5,939 nucleotides of DNA from assembly GCA_016929465.1 (NCBI GenBank), contig JAFGIT010000177.1:1-5939 (forward strand), read 5' to 3'. Below the pieces are notes generated by a model, which made no database searches, was not told the origin of the DNA, and saw nothing but the letters and a program-made list of their open reading frames with translations. A program made the position numbers and the translations under genes. This DNA is from JAFGIT01 sp016929465 [NCBI: Candidatus Coatesbacteria bacterium] (lineage in GTDB: Bacteria; B130-G9). This document shows, one piece after another, positions 1-5,854 of this stretch; positions within the stretch are counted from its first letter, which is position 1; every line of letters starts with the position of its first letter.

Positions 1-1
1 C

Positions 2-808
2 ATCGACATGCCGGTCAAGTCGTATTCGTCGGGAATGTATGTCCGGCTTGGATTCGCGGTCGCAGTCCACGTCAGGCCGGACATCCTGATAATCGACGAA
101 GCGCTCGCAGTCGGTGACGAGGCTTTCCAGCAGAAATCGCTCAATAAGATCCTGGAGTTCAACAAGGAAGGGAAGACGATCCTATTCGTCTCCCATAACC
201 TGGCGGCAATCGAGCGTCTTTGCGACACTTGCGTCTGGATGCAGAAAGGCGAGATAAAGAGCATGGGCTCGGTGCGGGACATACTGCGGGAATACGACAG
301 CCACGTCGCGGAGGGGTTTGTCGCGAAGCTCGACGAGAGTCGGGGGCTCGAGGTCAAGGAGGAAATCGAGGGCCGGCGAGGGGATCTGACGATACGGATA
401 ACCGGCGTTAACTTCCTCGATGGGAAGGGGAATGAGACCCGCTCTTTCGCGATCGGCGATTCGATGACGGTCCGGGTTGATTACGAGGCGGACGTGGCAT
501 GTGAGGCTCCGGTCTTTGGCATCGCCATCTGGCGGGAAGACAACCTCTACATCTATGGGACGAATACGCTCTGGGACAAATTCGAGACGAAGCCGATACG
601 CCCAGGCCCCGGTTCGTTCGAGATGAAATACGACGCACTCTCGATACTTGATGGGCACTACAAGGTCTCGGTCGCAATCTTCAAGCCCGGCGGCGCGACT
701 CCGTATGACGCTTTCGACTTCCACCCGCCGCACTACCCGTTCCGCGTTCAGGGCGAGGGCACATCCCACGGCATCGCCTTCCTGGAGCACTCCTGGAGGC
801 AACCGTAG
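2..808 (+). CDS. Wzt-like polysaccharide ABC transporter ATP-binding protein, 5'-truncated
   Basis: This is the C-terminal part of the ATPase that powers export of undecaprenyl-linked polysaccharide (O-antigen or teichoic-acid type) across the inner membrane with a Wzm-like permease. The 5' end, including Walker A, lies outside the window; the frame is open from base 2. Numbering from the Met at base 8, the sequence shows the signature loop YSSGM (6-10), which is the variant typical of Wzt/TagH rather than LSGGQ, then Walker B ILIIDE (26-31), the D-loop region AVGD (34-37) and the H-loop His63 in FVSHN. After about residue 110 a beta-rich region of about 150 residues (roughly 120-260) follows, matching in position and size the Wzt C-terminal carbohydrate-binding domain, which in known Wzt proteins recognises the glycan end. 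The stop is at 806-808. Family assignment is strong; the actual glycan is unknown. The permease and glycosyltransferases would be expected upstream, outside the window. Confidence 0.93.
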   Translation: MDMPVKSYSSGMYVRLGFAVAVHVRPDILIIDEALAVGDEAFQQKSLNKILEFNKEGKTILFVSHNLAAIERLCDTCVWMQKGEIKSMGSVRDILREYDSHVAEGFVAKLDESRGLEVKEEIEGRRGDLTIRITGVNFLDGKGNETRSFAIGDSMTVRVDYEADVACEAPVFGIAIWREDNLYIYGTNTLWDKFETKPIRPGPGSFEMKYDALSILDGHYKVSVAIFKPGGATPYDAFDFHPPHYPFRVQGEGTSHGIAFLEHSWRQP

Positions 809-821
809 AGGCTACACAATC

Positions 822-827
822 GAGGAG
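822..827 (+). promoter_or_regulatory. Ribosome binding site of the HEPN gene
   Basis: GAGGAG lies 6 nt before the ATG at 834. It decides the start: the same frame is open from an ATG at 648, but that would run through the end of the Wzt-like gene and lacks support. Confidence 0.75.
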
Positions 828-833
828 AAAGAC

Positions 834-1250
834 ATGACGGCACAGGACATCCGATGGATACAGAGATTCAACCACTTCAAAAGCGCTCTGAGTCAATTGA
901 GTAAATTCATTGAAAAGGGTGATTTGAATGAGCTCGAGCAGCAGGGCCTGATTCAGGCTTTTGAATACACCCATGAATTAGCCTGGAATACATTGAAGGA
1001 CTTTCTTGAAGGTCGGGGCGGGGGGAATCTGTATGGTTCAAGGGATACAACACGCCTTGCCTTTAGGCGAGGTGTAATCGAAAACGGAGAGGCATGGATG
1101 GAGATGATTAAGGACCGGAACCTGACCTCTCACACGTATAATGAAGATGTGGCATCGAAGATCGCCGCCAATGTCCTTGGGATTTATTTCGCCGAGTTTC
1201 AGGCGTTCGGCGCGACGATGGAGAGGCTTGCGCGGGAGCAGGAAGAGTGA
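834..1250 (+). CDS. HEPN-domain protein, HI0074/HepT-like (nucleotidyltransferase substrate-binding family), putative toxin
   Basis: A 138-residue, all-helical HEPN protein resembling the HI0074 family ('nucleotidyltransferase substrate binding protein'). The family pattern is visible: an N-terminal helix pair with ELAWNTLKDFLEGRG (48-62), GSRDTTRLAF (68-77), GEAWMEMIKDRN (85-96) and the HEPN motif R95-N-L-T-S-H100-T-Y102, an exact RX4HXY. In the characterised HepT/MntA systems this motif is the RNase active site, and its Tyr is AMP-modified by the partner nucleotidyltransferase. A toxin role here is inferred from that. The start at 834 is chosen from the GAGGAG site. The gene begins 25 nt after the Wzt-like stop, so it may be read from the same transcript, and it overlaps the next gene by 4 nt. 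Its first half looks more AT-rich than the transporter gene, which may reflect separate acquisition. It could instead be a non-toxic substrate-binding partner. Confidence 0.9.
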   Translation: MTAQDIRWIQRFNHFKSALSQLSKFIEKGDLNELEQQGLIQAFEYTHELAWNTLKDFLEGRGGGNLYGSRDTTRLAFRRGVIENGEAWMEMIKDRNLTSHTYNEDVASKIAANVLGIYFAEFQAFGATMERLAREQEE

Positions 1251-1558
1251 GGTTCGGTCTCAAGGAGAGCACCATCGAGAAGATCAGGGAGGTGCTTTCC
1301 CATTACCCACAAGTCCAGAAGGCGATTCTCTATGGCTCGCGCGCGAAGGGCAACTATAAGAACGGTTCGGATATCGACCTCACTCTGTGCGGGGACGAGT
1401 TGACCCTCGAATTGCAGCATAAAATTGACGAAGAACTCGACGACCTGCTACTTCCTTATATGTTCGACCTCTCCATCCTGAGCAACATCAAAGACGCCGA
1501 CCTACTCGATCACATCAAGCGTGTGGGCCAAGTTTTCTACGAGCGGCGAAAGACCTAG
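1247..1558 (+). CDS. Minimal nucleotidyltransferase (MNT, MntA-like), putative antitoxin
   Basis: A 103-residue stand-alone nucleotidyltransferase of the DNA polymerase beta superfamily, the usual size of MNT-type partners of HEPN proteins. The catalytic motif is complete: G30-S31, ten residues, then D42-I-D44 (GSX10DXD), with a plausible third acidic residue at D74 in MFDLS. In characterised HepT/MntA pairs the MNT transfers AMP to the HEPN Tyr and neutralises it; that role here is inference from motifs and gene order. The start is GTG at 1247, overlapping the HEPN stop (GTGA at 1247-1250), which suggests translational coupling. AGGAAG at 1240-1245 is only 1 nt away, while GGGAG at 1234-1238 has normal spacing. 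The gene ends 62 nt from the convergent helix gene. Nothing appears truncated. Confidence 0.9.
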   Translation: MRFGLKESTIEKIREVLSHYPQVQKAILYGSRAKGNYKNGSDIDLTLCGDELTLELQHKIDEELDDLLLPYMFDLSILSNIKDADLLDHIKRVGQVFYERRKT

Positions 1559-1620
1559 CGCAATCGACGCCCCTTCACCTTTCCCTTCTCCCAGTCCCCT
1601 CGTCCACACCCCTGTCACCG
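1559..1620. other. Convergent intergenic spacer, C/T-rich on plus strand
   Basis: This 62-nt gap separates two convergent stops. It is strongly pyrimidine-rich on the plus strand, with C runs at 1570-1573, 1583-1585, 1590-1592, 1596-1599 and 1609-1612. I see no inverted repeat followed by a T run on either strand, so no intrinsic terminator is called. Confidence 0.6.
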
Positions 1621-3126
1621 TCATATTGCCGCCGCGCGAATCTCGAATTGCCACTCATCAATCGATATGACCCCCGAGGGGCCTTCACCGGGGCGACAGG
1701 CGGCCGCGAAGTAGCTATAGCTCCCCTGCTCAATCCCAGCCGGAATTGTCAGCTCGAACATGGTCTCAGGCCAGGCCGCGAAGCCTGAAGGCAGAACCAG
1801 ATCGGAAAAGCAAGGCCAGGCGCCATCCGCGAAGCCATCATTGGTCAGCGAGAGCAGGAACCCATTCGGTCTCACGATCACCGCGTAGACGTCAACCTCA
1901 ATGTCGTCACCCCGGTTCTCGATACCCATAAAGCCCTGGATAACATCTCCAGGAGCGAACTCTTCTGAATTCAGGGCGCAGATTACCTCGACATGGGTGT
2001 TCTGTTCAGGCAGCCGATAATGATAGCCCATATCGACGACGCCCGTGTCCGGCGTCCCATCCGCTTGAGTCGTCCGGTCGGAAAGGCCCGCCTCATCCGC
2101 GCTCACCGAGCCGGTATTCACGCACGGGCTATTGGGGTCTAGGTAGTATCCCCCAAGCGGACCGGAGACAAGGAGGGGATCATCGGAGATGTTACCTTCG
2201 CCGCTACCTGTCCAATTCTGAATACAGCAATGACTCGGAGGTACCGTATCCAAGAGCTGATCATCCCCAGAGAAATTATTCCCCCAAATGACGCAATTGG
2301 TGACATTTGAGTCGCAGATGTCGATAGCGGCTACCGAGTTGCGGAAGAATGTGCAATTCCCGATCGGTCCTTGGTAATTGCGGACTCCGGCGCTCGTATT
2401 GCCGAATATAAGGCAATTGAAAAGGCCATGCACCCCTCCGCAAACTCCGGCGCCATAATCGGACGAATTGTCGGTGATCACACAATCTGATATTCTGCCT
2501 ATACATCCATACAGGCCGGCGCCGCCATACGCGCTGTGGCCTGCGATATAACAGCCGGTGATATTGCCATTGCACAGGAAGAGACCGCCACCTTCCCAGC
2601 AGCCCATGCCGCCATATCTATTATTCGTTATTTCGCAATTGACGATCTCACCATCACAGAATGCGACCCCACCACCCTCCATTCCCTCATTCGAGGTTAT
2701 CACGCAGTTCTCTATTGATGCGTGGGTGTGCGGCAATTGGTATTCTCCTCCATCGATCCCGCCTCCATAATAGCTGCGCCCCTTTGTGATGGTGAAACCC
2801 ATTAGACGGCAAGTCCCACTCTCCACCCCAGAGAACCTGACGACTGAGTCGCTACTGGCTCCATCAATGATCGTTGAGGCGACGACATCCTTATCCTCGG
2901 GATCTGTGCATCGCAGGACGATATTCTTCCCATCGAAGTGGATGTTCTCATAGAACGTCCCCGGATGGACAACTATCTCATCGCCATCCAGCGAGGCATC
3001 GATTGCGGCTTGGATCGACGCGAAGTCACCCGTCCCATCCTGCCTGACGTGATAGGTCTCGGCCTCCAGGCCGGTTGCCGCGAGCACGACCAGCAGTAAG
3101 ACCACGGCCGATGCTATTGCTCTCAT
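1621..3126 (-). CDS. Secreted right-handed beta-helix protein with C-terminal Ig-like domain
   Basis: A 501-residue predicted exported protein. Residues 1-22 form a Sec signal peptide (MR, then a hydrophobic stretch, cleavage probably after A22). Residues 23-75 are a pectin-lyase-like cap (YHVRQDG, GDFASIQAAID, GDEIVVHPGTFYENI). About 105-283 form a right-handed parallel beta-helix with coils of about 20-28 residues of the form NC-[IV]-[IT]-x-x-N...GGG, including repeated CX6C pairs. Residues 311-370 carry the DPLL...SPCVNTGS...VDMGYHY signature, resembling the choice-of-anchor Q type ending. About 377-498 form a beta-rich domain, probably Ig-like, with no family I can name. The start is taken at 3126 rather than the in-frame ATG at 3162 because it has the signal peptide immediately after it and GGAGGAG just before it. 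It is a paralogue of the first half of the upstream helix gene and lies 53 nt after it on the same strand, so probably one operon. No catalytic residues are recognised; a surface, adhesive or glycan-binding role is possible but unproven. Confidence 0.9.
   Translation of the reverse strand: MRAIASAVVLLLVVLAATGLEAETYHVRQDGTGDFASIQAAIDASLDGDEIVVHPGTFYENIHFDGKNIVLRCTDPEDKDVVASTIIDGASSDSVVRFSGVESGTCRLMGFTITKGRSYYGGGIDGGEYQLPHTHASIENCVITSNEGMEGGGVAFCDGEIVNCEITNNRYGGMGCWEGGGLFLCNGNITGCYIAGHSAYGGAGLYGCIGRISDCVITDNSSDYGAGVCGGVHGLFNCLIFGNTSAGVRNYQGPIGNCTFFRNSVAAIDICDSNVTNCVIWGNNFSGDDQLLDTVPPSHCCIQNWTGSGEGNISDDPLLVSGPLGGYYLDPNSPCVNTGSVSADEAGLSDRTTQADGTPDTGVVDMGYHYRLPEQNTHVEVICALNSEEFAPGDVIQGFMGIENRGDDIEVDVYAVIVRPNGFLLSLTNDGFADGAWPCFSDLVLPSGFAAWPETMFELTIPAGIEQGSYSYFAAACRPGEGPSGVISIDEWQFEIRAAAI
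2017..2196 (-). repeat. 60-codon end-of-helix signature, copy 1
   Basis: It encodes residues 311-370 of the 501-residue protein, from GNISDDPLL to VDMGYHY. By my count it matches copy 3 at 46 of 60 residues without gaps, and long stretches also match at the DNA level (for example around 2015-2095 versus 4811-4891). Confidence 0.85.
2278..2721 (-). repeat. Beta-helix coil array of the downstream gene
   Basis: Tandem coils of about 20-28 residues (about 60-84 nt), diverged at the DNA level. The recurring marks are G-x-I-x-N/D-C at the start, N four or five residues later, a Gly-rich turn, and a second Cys 7 residues before the next NC. One coil carries an extra stretch around C176. Confidence 0.7.
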
Positions 3127-3128
3127 GT

Positions 3129-3135
3129 CTCCTCC
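3129..3135 (-). promoter_or_regulatory. Ribosome binding site of the downstream helix gene
   Basis: Read on the minus strand, GGAGGAG precedes the ATG at 3126 by 2 nt (the GGAGG core by 4 nt). The spacing is short but the match is strong, and it supports this start over the ATG at 3162, which lies in a simple GATGGGG repeat. Confidence 0.65.
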
Positions 3136-3152
3136 ATTATCCAAATTGTCTT

Positions 3153-3179
3153 CATCCCCCATCCCCCATCTTTCATCCC
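3153..3179. repeat. Heptanucleotide CATCCCC low-complexity tract
   Basis: Within the 53-nt gap between the two helix genes, CATCCCC repeats with a 7-nt period at 3153-3170, followed by a degenerate CATCCC at 3174-3179. On the coding (minus) strand it reads GATGGGG, so it contains decoy ATG triplets. Confidence 0.7.
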
Positions 3180-4010
3180 TTAAATAGGATAGTGGTATCC
3201 CATATCAACAGTCCCGGTATCCGGCGAACCATCCTCCTGGGTGGTCCGGCCGGAGAGGCCGGCATCTACGGCTGATTGGCTGCCTGCGTCTATGCAGGGG
3301 CTGGCGGATGAGAGGTAATACTCGCCGAGGGGGCCGGTGGCGAACAGCGGGTCGGTGTGGATGTTGCCGATGCCGTCATCCATATCCTCGACGAGACAAT
3401 ATTTCGCGGAGAAACCTTTGAGGTCATCTCCGTTGCCCCAGACAATGCAATTCCTGATCACAGGGAGGTAGGTATAGTAATCAAGCCATAGCCCTCCACC
3501 GCCACTCGCATTTGAGGAGTGGTTAAGGACAATTGTGTTGTTTTCGATGGTGGGGATGCTCATTTCATAGCAGCAAATTCCGGCTCCTACGCACGAGGAG
3601 TTCTCCACAATCAGGTTGTTTATGATTGTAGGAGAAATTCCGAAGCAATATATGCCGCCGCCGCCGAGATAAGGCTCAAAATGCCGGTCCGTCGAGTTCC
3701 TTCTAATGATGTTTCCTATAATCAATGGCGCGTCGAGAGGGGTCTGAGAGAAAGATACAAGGCATATCGCGCCACCATAGAACTCCGCGCGATTGTCCTC
3801 GATTATGTTATCTTGAATGGTCGAATCTCCATTCGACATGGATAGGGCACCCCCGCCCGGCGCCTCATTTTCCGCTATGTGGTTGAACGCGATGGTCGCG
3901 GAGCAACCGGCGCCACAGCTTATGCCTCCACCACGTCCGGCGGAGTTGGCTGAGATCCTATTGCACATTATTGTCGGCGAGGAGTTAGCCACAAGGAATA
4001 TGCCCCCCCC
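3180..4010 (-). pseudogene. C-terminal remainder of the frameshifted two-module beta-helix protein
   Basis: This 276-codon stretch continues the 604-residue frame after a one-base shift at the G9 run; it starts with GGGIFLVANSS and ends DMGYHYPI at a TAA. Content: five or more beta-helix coils of 25-27 residues (SSPTIM.N.I..N.A..GGG), then the 60-residue DPLF...SPCIDAGS...VDMGYHY signature (residues 811-870 of the restored 872-residue protein). If one G is removed, the 5799-3180 interval is 2619 nt, exactly 873 codons, and coil spacing across the junction stays at 26-27 residues. The frame stays open upstream to an ATG at 4109, but that part only shadows the other frame and gives no signal peptide or ribosome site. 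Alone this piece would be a cytoplasmic helix fragment, so it is annotated as the displaced 3' part of one gene. Unlike the downstream gene, it has no Ig-like domain after its signature. Confidence 0.85.
3189..3368 (-). repeat. 60-codon end-of-helix signature, copy 2
   Basis: It encodes GNIHTDPLF through VDMGYHY at the very end of the two-module gene, followed by Pro-Ile and stop. It is the most diverged of the three copies but keeps GPLGEYYL, SPCIDAGS, the AGLS-RTTQ-DG core and PDTG. Confidence 0.85.
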
Positions 4011-5799
4011 CACTGCCGTTTTCAGCGTGGTTTCCGGTGATGGCGTTGTCGCGGACGACAGGAGAACTGCCCGAGCAACGGATACCTGCCCCAGACAGTG
4101 CACACCCACCAGTGATAGTGAATCGCTCGATGCAGCCGCCCGAGATTGCTTCGCACGATATGACCCCGGCTAGTTCTTCAGCGTCGAGAATCGTCGTCTC
4201 GCAATCCTCGCCGGAGAGCGACACCCAGCTCCTCATGTTGAGCGGGAACGATTCACCGTTGGTTGTGAACGCGTATCTGCCTGCAGCGACGTGGACCGCT
4301 ACGGGTCGCCCCTCTGTTGCCGCGACCGAGCTAAGCGCGTGTGTGATCGTCCGCCATGGAGAATTCTCTGAGCCGTCATTTGCGTCATCCCCCGCTACGG
4401 CGTCAACGTAATAATCGGTGGCAGATGGCGCAGTAACCACAAATGGGAATTCATCCAAAGCAAGGATGTCGGAATAGCCTTCACTGACCCGACAGATGGC
4501 TGAGAGATATGTGTAGTTGCCTGCTTCGGCGTCTGCCGGGATTGCCATATCAAAGATCTTCTCAGGCCAGACCGTGAAACCTGAAGGCAGGACTTGTTCG
4601 GAGAACCATGGCCAAGCGCCATCCACAAAGCCATCATGCGTCAGCGAGAGCATTGAGCCATCCGGCAGGACAATCACGGCGTAGATATCTACCGTGACCT
4701 CGTCGCCCTGGTTCTCGATACCCATATAGCCTTGCATAACGTCTGCAGGAGCGAACACATCTGCATTCAGGGAGCAGATCACCTCAACATCAATCTCATT
4801 CTCCGGGAGCGGATAATGATAGCCCATATCGACAATCCCACTGTCCGGCATCCCGTCCGCCTGAGTCGTCCGGTCGGAAAGGCCCGCCTCTTCTGCCGAC
4901 CGGTTTTCCGCGTCAATGCACGGGCTTTGAGGATCAAGGTAGTACTCGCCGAGTGGACCGAAGACAAAGAGGGGATCGTCCGAAATATTGCCGAGGCCGC
5001 CCCCGGCCCAGTCCTGAATACATGAATAGCTTATCGATCCGCAGTCATAGAGCTCAGGACCCTCTGGAGCATCATTTGACCAGATAATGCAGCTCGTAAT
5101 CGGCCCGATACACTTATATACCCCTCCTCCATTGTACGAAGCTGAGTTGCCACTGATTGTGCAGTTTGTGATCGGTCCAAGACACCAGGAAAGGCCTCCG
5201 CCAAAATAGGCCCCATTGTCGGTAATACAGCAATTCGTGATCGGCCCATTACAGCTGTCTAGTCCGCCCCCGAACTCAGCTGCATTGCCGCTGATTATGC
5301 AGTTTCGGATTATCCCGTAGCACCAAGAGATTCCTCCCCCGAAGCTTGTGGCGAAATTCCCGCTGATCATGCAGTTTGCGATTGTCGCACGTGAATGGGG
5401 ACCATCCCATGCGCCTCCGCTGATTCCTCCGCCATATAGCGCCCATCCCTCAGTGATCTTGAAGCCAGAGAGAAGGCAGGTTTCGCTCTCGGTCGCACCA
5501 AATCTAACAACACTGCTATTCCGTTCACCATTGATCACCGTCGCCTCGACCACACCCCAGTCGTCCGGATCAGTTGAGCGAAGCACGATATTGGCCCCAT
5601 TGAATTGGATGTTTTCGTAATACGTCCCCGGATGGACAATGATCTCGTCCCCCTCGACGGCGACGTCGATCGCATGCTGGATAGCCCTAAAATCCCCCGC
5701 CCCATCCTGCCTCACGTGATACGTCCCAGCGTCCGCGCCGGGGGCGGCGAACACCAATGCAATCCAAAGACAAAATAGGACTATCACCGATCTCATCAT
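3985..5799 (-). CDS. Secreted two-module beta-helix protein, reading frame broken at poly-G (N-terminal part as read)
   Basis: As read, 604 residues; restored with the 3' remainder it would be 872. Residues 1-24 are a Sec signal peptide (cleavage likely after ADA24). Residues 25-75 form a pectin-lyase-like cap (YHVRQDG, GDEIIVHPGTYYENI). About 105-262 form a beta-helix with 23-24 residue coils carrying CX6C pairs (C160/C167, C183/C190, C206/C213, C230/C237, C253/C260). Residues 270-329 are the DPLF...VDMGYHY signature and 335-457 the Ig-like domain, as in the downstream gene. At 463 a second module starts with a DUF1565-like entry (YYVDAVAGDDANDGS, then PWRTITHAL), whose coils begin near 555. 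Residues 597-599 are the GGG of a coil turn, encoded by nine G; after this come only HIPCG and a stop. Start: ATG at 5799 or the adjacent ATG at 5796, both served by GAGAGG. No enzyme active site is recognised; an extracellular structural, adhesive or glycan-related role is inference only. Confidence 0.85.
   Translation of the reverse strand: MMRSVIVLFCLWIALVFAAPGADAGTYHVRQDGAGDFRAIQHAIDVAVEGDEIIVHPGTYYENIQFNGANIVLRSTDPDDWGVVEATVINGERNSSVVRFGATESETCLLSGFKITEGWALYGGGISGGAWDGPHSRATIANCMISGNFATSFGGGISWCYGIIRNCIISGNAAEFGGGLDSCNGPITNCCITDNGAYFGGGLSWCLGPITNCTISGNSASYNGGGVYKCIGPITSCIIWSNDAPEGPELYDCGSISYSCIQDWAGGGLGNISDDPLFVFGPLGEYYLDPQSPCIDAENRSAEEAGLSDRTTQADGMPDSGIVDMGYHYPLPENEIDVEVICSLNADVFAPADVMQGYMGIENQGDEVTVDIYAVIVLPDGSMLSLTHDGFVDGAWPWFSEQVLPSGFTVWPEKIFDMAIPADAEAGNYTYLSAICRVSEGYSDILALDEFPFVVTAPSATDYYVDAVAGDDANDGSENSPWRTITHALSSVAATEGRPVAVHVAAGRYAFTTNGESFPLNMRSWVSLSGEDCETTILDAEELAGVISCEAISGGCIERFTITGGCALSGAGIRCSGSSPVVRDNAITGNHAENGSGGGHIPCG
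4003..4011 (-). repeat. Homopolymer G9 tract at the frameshift
   Basis: Nine consecutive C on the plus strand (G on the coding strand) sit exactly where the two frames meet. Eight G give Ser-Gly-Gly-Gly-Ile-Phe and an 872-residue protein; nine give Gly-Gly-Gly-His-Ile-Pro-Cys-Gly-stop. Among the similar Gly turns I read in these genes, mixed Gly codons are used instead. Confidence 0.95.
4813..4992 (-). repeat. 60-codon end-of-helix signature, copy 3
   Basis: It encodes residues 270-329 of the two-module protein, GNISDDPLF through VDMGYHY. It is closest to copy 1 (46 of 60 residues by my count), including an identical AGLSDRTTQADG core. Confidence 0.85.
5035..5316 (-). repeat. Array of four 23-24 residue beta-helix coils with CX6C pairs
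   Basis: Units begin at G162, G185, G208 and G232, so the period is 23, 23 and 24 residues (about 69-72 nt). Each unit starts G-x-I-x-[NS]-C, with three of the four reading GPIT, and carries a second Cys 21-22 residues into the unit. The regularity is clearest in the protein; the DNA repeats are imperfect. Confidence 0.8.
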
Positions 5800-5803
5800 G
5801 CTA

Positions 5804-5809
5804 CCTCTC
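5804..5809 (-). promoter_or_regulatory. Ribosome binding site of the two-module helix gene
   Basis: GAGAGG on the minus strand lies 4 nt before the ATG at 5799 and 7 nt before the second ATG at 5796. The spacing slightly favours the second Met. Confidence 0.6.
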
Positions 5810-5832
5810 TTGACCTTTTTGACCTATTGACC
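5810..5832 (-). repeat. Three GGTCAA hexamers just upstream of the start
   Basis: GGTCAA on the coding strand (TTGACC on plus) occurs at 5810-5815, 5819-5824 and 5827-5832, with 3-nt and 2-nt gaps. It could be a short direct-repeat operator or just part of the low-complexity purine-rich leader. Confidence 0.45.
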
Positions 5833-5854
5833 CTTTCCCCTTCCCCCTTGTCCC
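5831..5854 (-). promoter_or_regulatory. Potential G-quadruplex motif in the leader of the helix operon
   Basis: On the coding strand four G runs (5854-5852, 5847-5843, 5840-5837, 5833-5831) of 3, 5, 4 and 3 G are separated by loops of 4, 2 and 3 nt, fitting the standard G3+N1-7 pattern. It ends 31 nt before the first ATG, so folding in DNA or mRNA could affect expression. Function is not shown. Confidence 0.45.

Larger units (their letters stand above)
4429..5799 (-). repeat. Segment duplicated as the downstream gene (paralogous module 1 plus Ig-like domain)
   Basis: Signal peptide, cap, helix, signature and Ig-like domain occur here in the same order as in 1621-3126. The caps align without gaps (YHVRQDG at the start to YGGGI about 100 residues later). 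This indicates tandem gene duplication, with a second module added here or lost from the other copy. Confidence 0.85.

Noticed and set aside
182-802. 206-codon open frame on the minus strand inside the Wzt-like gene
   Set aside because: It is antisense to clear ABC ATPase and Wzt C-terminal sequence, has no ribosome site or recognisable domain, and looks like a codon-bias shadow.
648-833. Upstream ATG extending the HEPN gene by 62 codons
   Set aside because: The extension overlaps the transporter gene in another frame and has Arg/Ser/Thr-rich nonsense composition; the ATG at 834 has GAGGAG and the family's usual N-terminus.
1559-1620. Bidirectional intrinsic terminator between the convergent genes
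   Set aside because: No stem of useful length and no T run on either strand were found.
1621-1700. C-terminal membrane anchor (PEP-CTERM or LPXTG style) on the downstream helix protein
   Set aside because: The protein ends in a short beta-like stretch and AAAI with no sorting motif, hydrophobic segment or basic tail.
3127-3162. ATG at 3162 as start of the downstream helix gene
   Set aside because: It lies in the GATGGGG repeat and would put 12 mostly polar or acidic residues before the signal peptide; 3126 has the strong GGAGGAG.
4011-4109. ATG at 4109 as the start of an independent 309-residue protein
   Set aside because: The first 33 residues are out-of-frame translation of the upstream module and do not look like a helix coil or signal peptide; homology to the coil pattern begins exactly at the poly-G.
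3519-4411. Plus-strand open frames of 108-124 codons opposite the helix gene
   Set aside because: They are antisense to repeat-rich, clearly coding minus-strand sequence and show no domain or ribosome site.
5035-5388. CRISPR-like or satellite DNA repeats
   Set aside because: The periodicity is explained by protein coils; the DNA units are diverged and there is no spacer-repeat structure.
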